Source: JBJXHB01 sp046160725
GTDB lineage: Bacteria > Pseudomonadota > Gammaproteobacteria > Burkholderiales > Burkholderiaceae_C
Reading direction: 5' to 3'
DNA length: 13,608 nt
NCBI GenBank assembly: GCA_046160725.1
Contig: JBJXHB010000024.1
Coordinates: 1 to 13,608, forward strand
Position 1 is the first letter of the stretch. The number at the start of each line of letters is the position of its first letter. This document shows positions 12,482 through 13,608 of this stretch, in pieces. The notes under the pieces were generated by a model. The model saw nothing but the letters and a program-made list of their open reading frames with translations. It searched no databases and was not told the DNA's origin. The position numbers were made by a program, and so were the translations under genes.

Positions 12482-13608
12482 TCAGGACACCGCGCCTGCC
12501 CCGTAGCGCCCGACCAGCAGCCGCCCCTGGCCGAAGCGCGACAGCGCATAGGGCGCCAGGTCCACGTCGGTGGGCAGGCCCAGGGCGCACTGCGCCAGCA
12601 CCCGCCCCACCGCCGGGCTGAGCTTGAAGCCATGGCCGGAGAAGCCGAAGCCGGCCACCAGGCCGCGCAGGCCCGGCAGCGGGCCCAGCACCGGGTTCCA
12701 GTCCGGCGTCACGTCGTATACGCCGGTCCAGGCCGCGGCCAGCGCCGCCTCGGCATAGGCGGGGAAGCGCTGCGCCGCCTGTTGCGCGATGTGCAGCACC
12801 ATGTCGTCGTCGATGGCGCCGGGCGCGGTGTCCGGCGTGGCCAGCACCTCGCCGGCATTGCCCTCGCTGACCAGCATCTGGCTGCGGCCGTAGCTGCGGG
12901 TGTAGATCATCCCGGGCGAGCCCAGGTCCTTGAACACCGGCATGTCCGGCGTGTAGGGTGCGCTGTCCACCTGCAGCGCCAGCACGCGGTGGCGCTCGGC
13001 CACCACCGGCAGCGCGATGCCGCACCAGGCGGCCAGCTCGGTGGACCAGATGTTCTGCACGCTCACCACCGTGCGGGCGTGCCAGTCGCCATGCGCCGTG
13101 CGCACGCCGCCGACGCGGTCGCCGTCGACGAGCAGGCCCAGCGCGGCCTGGCCCTCCAGGATGCGCACGCCCAGGCGCCGCGCCGCGCGCGCAAAGCCAG
13201 TCGCGGTGAGGTGGGCATCGGCATAGCCCGCGTCGGGCTCGTAGCCGATGAGGGCCGCGTCGTCGAAGCGCGCGATCGGCAGCCGCTCGCGGGCCTGGGC
13301 GGCGTCCAGCACCTGCACGGCGATGCCCTGGTCGCGCTGGCCCTGCAGCGAAGCGGCCAGCGCCGCCGCGCGCTCGCCGGCCGGCGCCGCGATCAGGTAG
13401 CCGCAGCGCACCAGGCCGGCGCTGGCCTGCGGGTCGTCCACATAGCCGGCGAAGTCCTCGAACACCCGCCAAGAGGCCTGCGCCAGCGCCACGTTCTGCG
13501 GCACCGAGTAGTGGGTGCGCAGGATGCCGCTGGACTGCGCGCCGGTGCCCTCGCCGATGCGCCCGCGCTCCAGCACCACCACGCGACCGGCACCCAGGCG
13601 CGACAGGT
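12482..13608 (-). CDS. FAD-dependent oxidoreductase (DAO family), N-terminus outside window
   Basis: About 375 residues are visible; the frame stays open to the window edge, reading LSRLGAGRVVVLERG, the second half of a Rossmann beta-alpha-beta unit, so the GxGxxG start lies to the right. Family features are the FAD-contact segment GEGTGAQSSGILRTHYS, followed by a substrate domain (ADAHLTATGFARAARRLGVR), and the C-terminal return GVYDVTPDWNPVLGPLPG then VAGFGFSGHGFKLSPAVGR. These fit the D-amino-acid oxidase / sarcosine oxidase beta-like group (PF01266) that oxidises C-N bonds of amino acids or N-methyl compounds. The exact substrate cannot be told. It lies upstream of, and on the same strand as, the sigma gene, but shared function is not evident. 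An internal GTG at 13582 is not the real start because homology continues beyond it. Confidence 0.88.
   Translation of the reverse strand, partial: LSRLGAGRVVVLERGRIGEGTGAQSSGILRTHYSVPQNVALAQASWRVFEDFAGYVDDPQASAGLVRCGYLIAAPAGERAAALAASLQGQRDQGIAVQVLDAAQARERLPIARFDDAALIGYEPDAGYADAHLTATGFARAARRLGVRILEGQAALGLLVDGDRVGGVRTAHGDWHARTVVSVQNIWSTELAAWCGIALPVVAERHRVLALQVDSAPYTPDMPVFKDLGSPGMIYTRSYGRSQMLVSEGNAGEVLATPDTAPGAIDDDMVLHIAQQAAQRFPAYAEAALAAAWTGVYDVTPDWNPVLGPLPGLRGLVAGFGFSGHGFKLSPAVGRVLAQCALGLPTDVDLAPYALSRFGQGRLLVGRYGAGAVS

Overview
The window is very G+C-rich and densely coding, with GTG/ATG starts, ATGA overlaps and short gaps. Gene content (five-step histidine degradation genes, an orphan PF04392-type substrate-binding protein, an ECF sigma factor paired with a TPR Ser/Thr kinase) suggests a betaproteobacterium of the order Burkholderiales. 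That placement is inference from gene style, not from a marker gene.

Left part, plus strand (about 162-3772): hutG (N-formylglutamate deformylase) and hutF (formimidoylglutamate deiminase) overlap by 4 bases. Together they convert formimidoylglutamate to N-formylglutamate and then to glutamate plus formate. A coniferyl-aldehyde-dehydrogenase-like ALDH follows within about 60 bases and may be co-transcribed.

Middle, plus strand (about 3855-5662): a FitAB/VapBC-type toxin-antitoxin pair (ribbon-helix-helix antitoxin, PIN-domain RNase toxin, ATGA overlap) has an AT-rich upstream region carrying three direct repeats spaced 9 bp apart. An orphan periplasmic substrate-binding protein with a Tat-like signal follows. 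It runs convergent to the next block.

Right part, minus strand (13608 down to 5700): the 3' part of an FAD-dependent oxidoreductase (N-terminus outside the window), then an ECF-type sigma factor, then a membrane-anchored Ser/Thr kinase with a long coiled coil and TPR array (ATGA overlap with the sigma gene), then a 1026-residue protein. I read the centre of this last protein as a phosphatidylinositol 3/4-kinase-fold catalytic domain, with a Gly-rich loop, FKP lysine, DRHxxN and IDHG motifs. It sits between an unrecognised N-terminal domain and a charged helical C-terminus.

The most interesting unit is this sigma factor / receptor-like kinase / PI-kinase-fold cassette. The sigma and kinase genes are translationally coupled and there is no anti-sigma gene. 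The kinase has a Cys in place of the usual Arg of the catalytic HRD motif. The PI-kinase-like gene follows after about 98 bases that contain a perfect 7-bp inverted repeat. My hypothesis is a signal-transduction system whose output is the giant PI-kinase-fold enzyme; its substrate cannot be told from sequence.
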